The notes under the pieces were generated by a model, which saw only the letters and a program-made list of their open reading frames with translations, made no database searches and had not been told where the DNA came from. From positions 1 through 7,160 of the forward strand of contig CAYJGN010000067.1 in NCBI GenBank assembly GCA_964369635.1: a DNA stretch of 7,160 nt, in the 5' to 3' direction. The translations under genes and the position numbers were made by a program. The stretch's first letter is position 1. Each line of letters begins with the position of its first letter. This stretch comes from CAYJGN01 sp964369635 (lineage in GTDB: Bacteria > Bacillota > Clostridia > Oscillospirales > Ruminococcaceae). This document shows, in pieces, positions 6,354-7,160 of this stretch.

Positions 6354-7108
6354 GAATAGTCTTTATGGGGACACCAGATTTTGCGGCTCAGTGTTTGCAG
6401 AGTCTTGTTGATGCGGGCGAAGAGATAGTCGCAGTTTTTACAAAACCCGATACTCCAGTTGGAAGAAAACGAATTATAACGCCACCGCAAACAAAGGTGG
6501 TTGCAGAGAAAAATAATATTGCAGTTTATCAACCTGATAATATCAGAACAGAAGAGATAGAAAAAATATTAAAAGATTTAGCTCCTGATTTAATAGTCGT
6601 TGTTGCATATGGCAAAATCTTGCCGCAGAATATTTTAGATATACCAAAGCTTGGGTGTGTTAATGTTCATGCATCCCTTCTCCCCAAATATAGAGGTGCC
6701 GCCCCTATTCAATGGGCGATAATTAATGGTGAGAGGGTTTCTGGTGTAACGACTATGTATATGTCCAAAGGGCTTGATGAAGGGGATATCATAGAGAAAT
6801 ATACCTATGATATTTCAGATGAAATAACCTCAAAAGAGCTGTTTTCAGAGCTTGCTGATATAGGTGCATCAGCAATAGTTGATACCGTATCGAAGATAAG
6901 AGACGGCAGTGCCAAAAGATTGCCGCAAAACCATAGCGAAGCAACATTCGCACCAATTATCAAAAAAGAAGATGCAAAGATAGACTTTGAAAAGAGCGCG
7001 GTGGATGTTCATAATCTTATTCGTGGTATGAATCCATGGCCTGTTGCTTTTACTGCTGATAAAGATGGAAATAATATTAAAGTCTATAAAAGCCGGGTTT
7101 GCAGATAA
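6350..7108 (+). CDS. fmt: Methionyl-tRNA formyltransferase, reading frame broken near the 3' end
   Basis: Fmt transfers a formyl group from 10-formyltetrahydrofolate to Met-tRNA(fMet) for translation start. MRIVFMGTPDFA opens the formyltransferase domain. The catalytic triad Asn105, His107 and Asp143 lies in NVHASLLPKYRGAAPI (105-120) and GLDEGD (141-146), in the spacing of E. coli Asn108/His110/Asp146. The C-terminal domain begins with FAPIIKKEDAKIDF and RGMNPWPVAF. The frame ends at 252 residues, against about 310 for the family. Plausible Fmt sequence continues in another frame (7102-7160), so a one-base loss or equivalent is inferred near 7088-7105. If real, most of the C-terminal tRNA-binding OB-fold would be lost; it may instead be a sequence error. 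GGGGAGAG at 6336-6343 is the ribosome binding site, and the start overlaps the def stop. Confidence 0.9.
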   Translation: MRIVFMGTPDFAAQCLQSLVDAGEEIVAVFTKPDTPVGRKRIITPPQTKVVAEKNNIAVYQPDNIRTEEIEKILKDLAPDLIVVVAYGKILPQNILDIPKLGCVNVHASLLPKYRGAAPIQWAIINGERVSGVTTMYMSKGLDEGDIIEKYTYDISDEITSKELFSELADIGASAIVDTVSKIRDGSAKRLPQNHSEATFAPIIKKEDAKIDFEKSAVDVHNLIRGMNPWPVAFTADKDGNNIKVYKSRVCR

Positions 7109-7160
7109 ATGGCGCTGTTGGGGAGATAATAGATAATACCCGATTTATAGTTGGTTGTGG
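7102..7160 (+). other. Out-of-frame continuation of the fmt C-terminal domain
   Basis: Reading from 7102 in the frame one base back from fmt gives QINGAVGEIIDN and then TRFIVGCG, with no stop to the window edge. The G-x-x-G-x-I-x-(n)-I-V-x-C-G pattern is what the Fmt C-terminal OB-fold shows after its KVY strand, for example the PGTI and VACG segments of known Fmt proteins. It is therefore the displaced remainder of fmt rather than a new gene. The gene's true end lies beyond the window. Confidence 0.8.

Noticed and set aside
5987..6532. A 181-codon open frame on the - strand across def and fmt
   Set aside because: It is fully antisense to def and the start of fmt, both with intact catalytic motifs, and its product resembles no family I know.

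Overview
The window is ordinary bacterial chromosome from a low-GC Gram-positive organism, most likely an anaerobic member of the Clostridia. Three things suggest this: the AT-rich sequence, the strong AAGGAG/GGAGG-type ribosome binding sites, and the gene order yicC-remA-gmk-rpoZ-priA-def-fmt, a syntenic block typical of Firmicutes. The species cannot be named from this sequence. All genes lie on the + strand. I see no mobile element, CRISPR array, tRNA, rRNA or foreign cassette.

Bases 1-1344 hold the 3' part of a biotin-carrying carboxyltransferase/decarboxylase alpha subunit (OadA type), cut by the window's left edge. It contains the metal-binding end of the carboxyltransferase barrel, the conserved carboxylase domain, Ala/Pro-rich linkers and a C-terminal biotinyl domain with the EAMKMEN motif. 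A clear intrinsic terminator at 1359-1389 closes this unit. A 144-base gap separates it from the next gene and contains the terminator, a likely promoter and an 8-bp inverted repeat.

From 1489 to the right edge runs one tightly packed operon. It encodes the YicC/YloC endoribonuclease, the RemA (DUF370) DNA-binding regulator, guanylate kinase, RNA polymerase omega, the PriA replication-restart helicase, peptide deformylase and methionyl-tRNA formyltransferase. Gaps are 1 to 20 bases, and there are two 4-base ATGA stop/start overlaps (remA/gmk and def/fmt). The products cover RNA turnover, gene regulation, GTP supply, transcription, replication restart and formyl-methionine handling at translation start. 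Def and Fmt act as opposite partners: Fmt formylates initiator Met-tRNA and Def removes the formyl group after synthesis. The coaBC gene found between rpoZ and priA in Bacillus subtilis is absent here.

The most notable anomaly is at the right end. fmt stops early at 7106-7108, but recognisable Fmt C-terminal coding continues in another frame to the end of the window. This indicates a one-base loss (or equivalent) near 7088-7105, either a real mutation or a sequencing/assembly error. I found no credible new biological system in this window.
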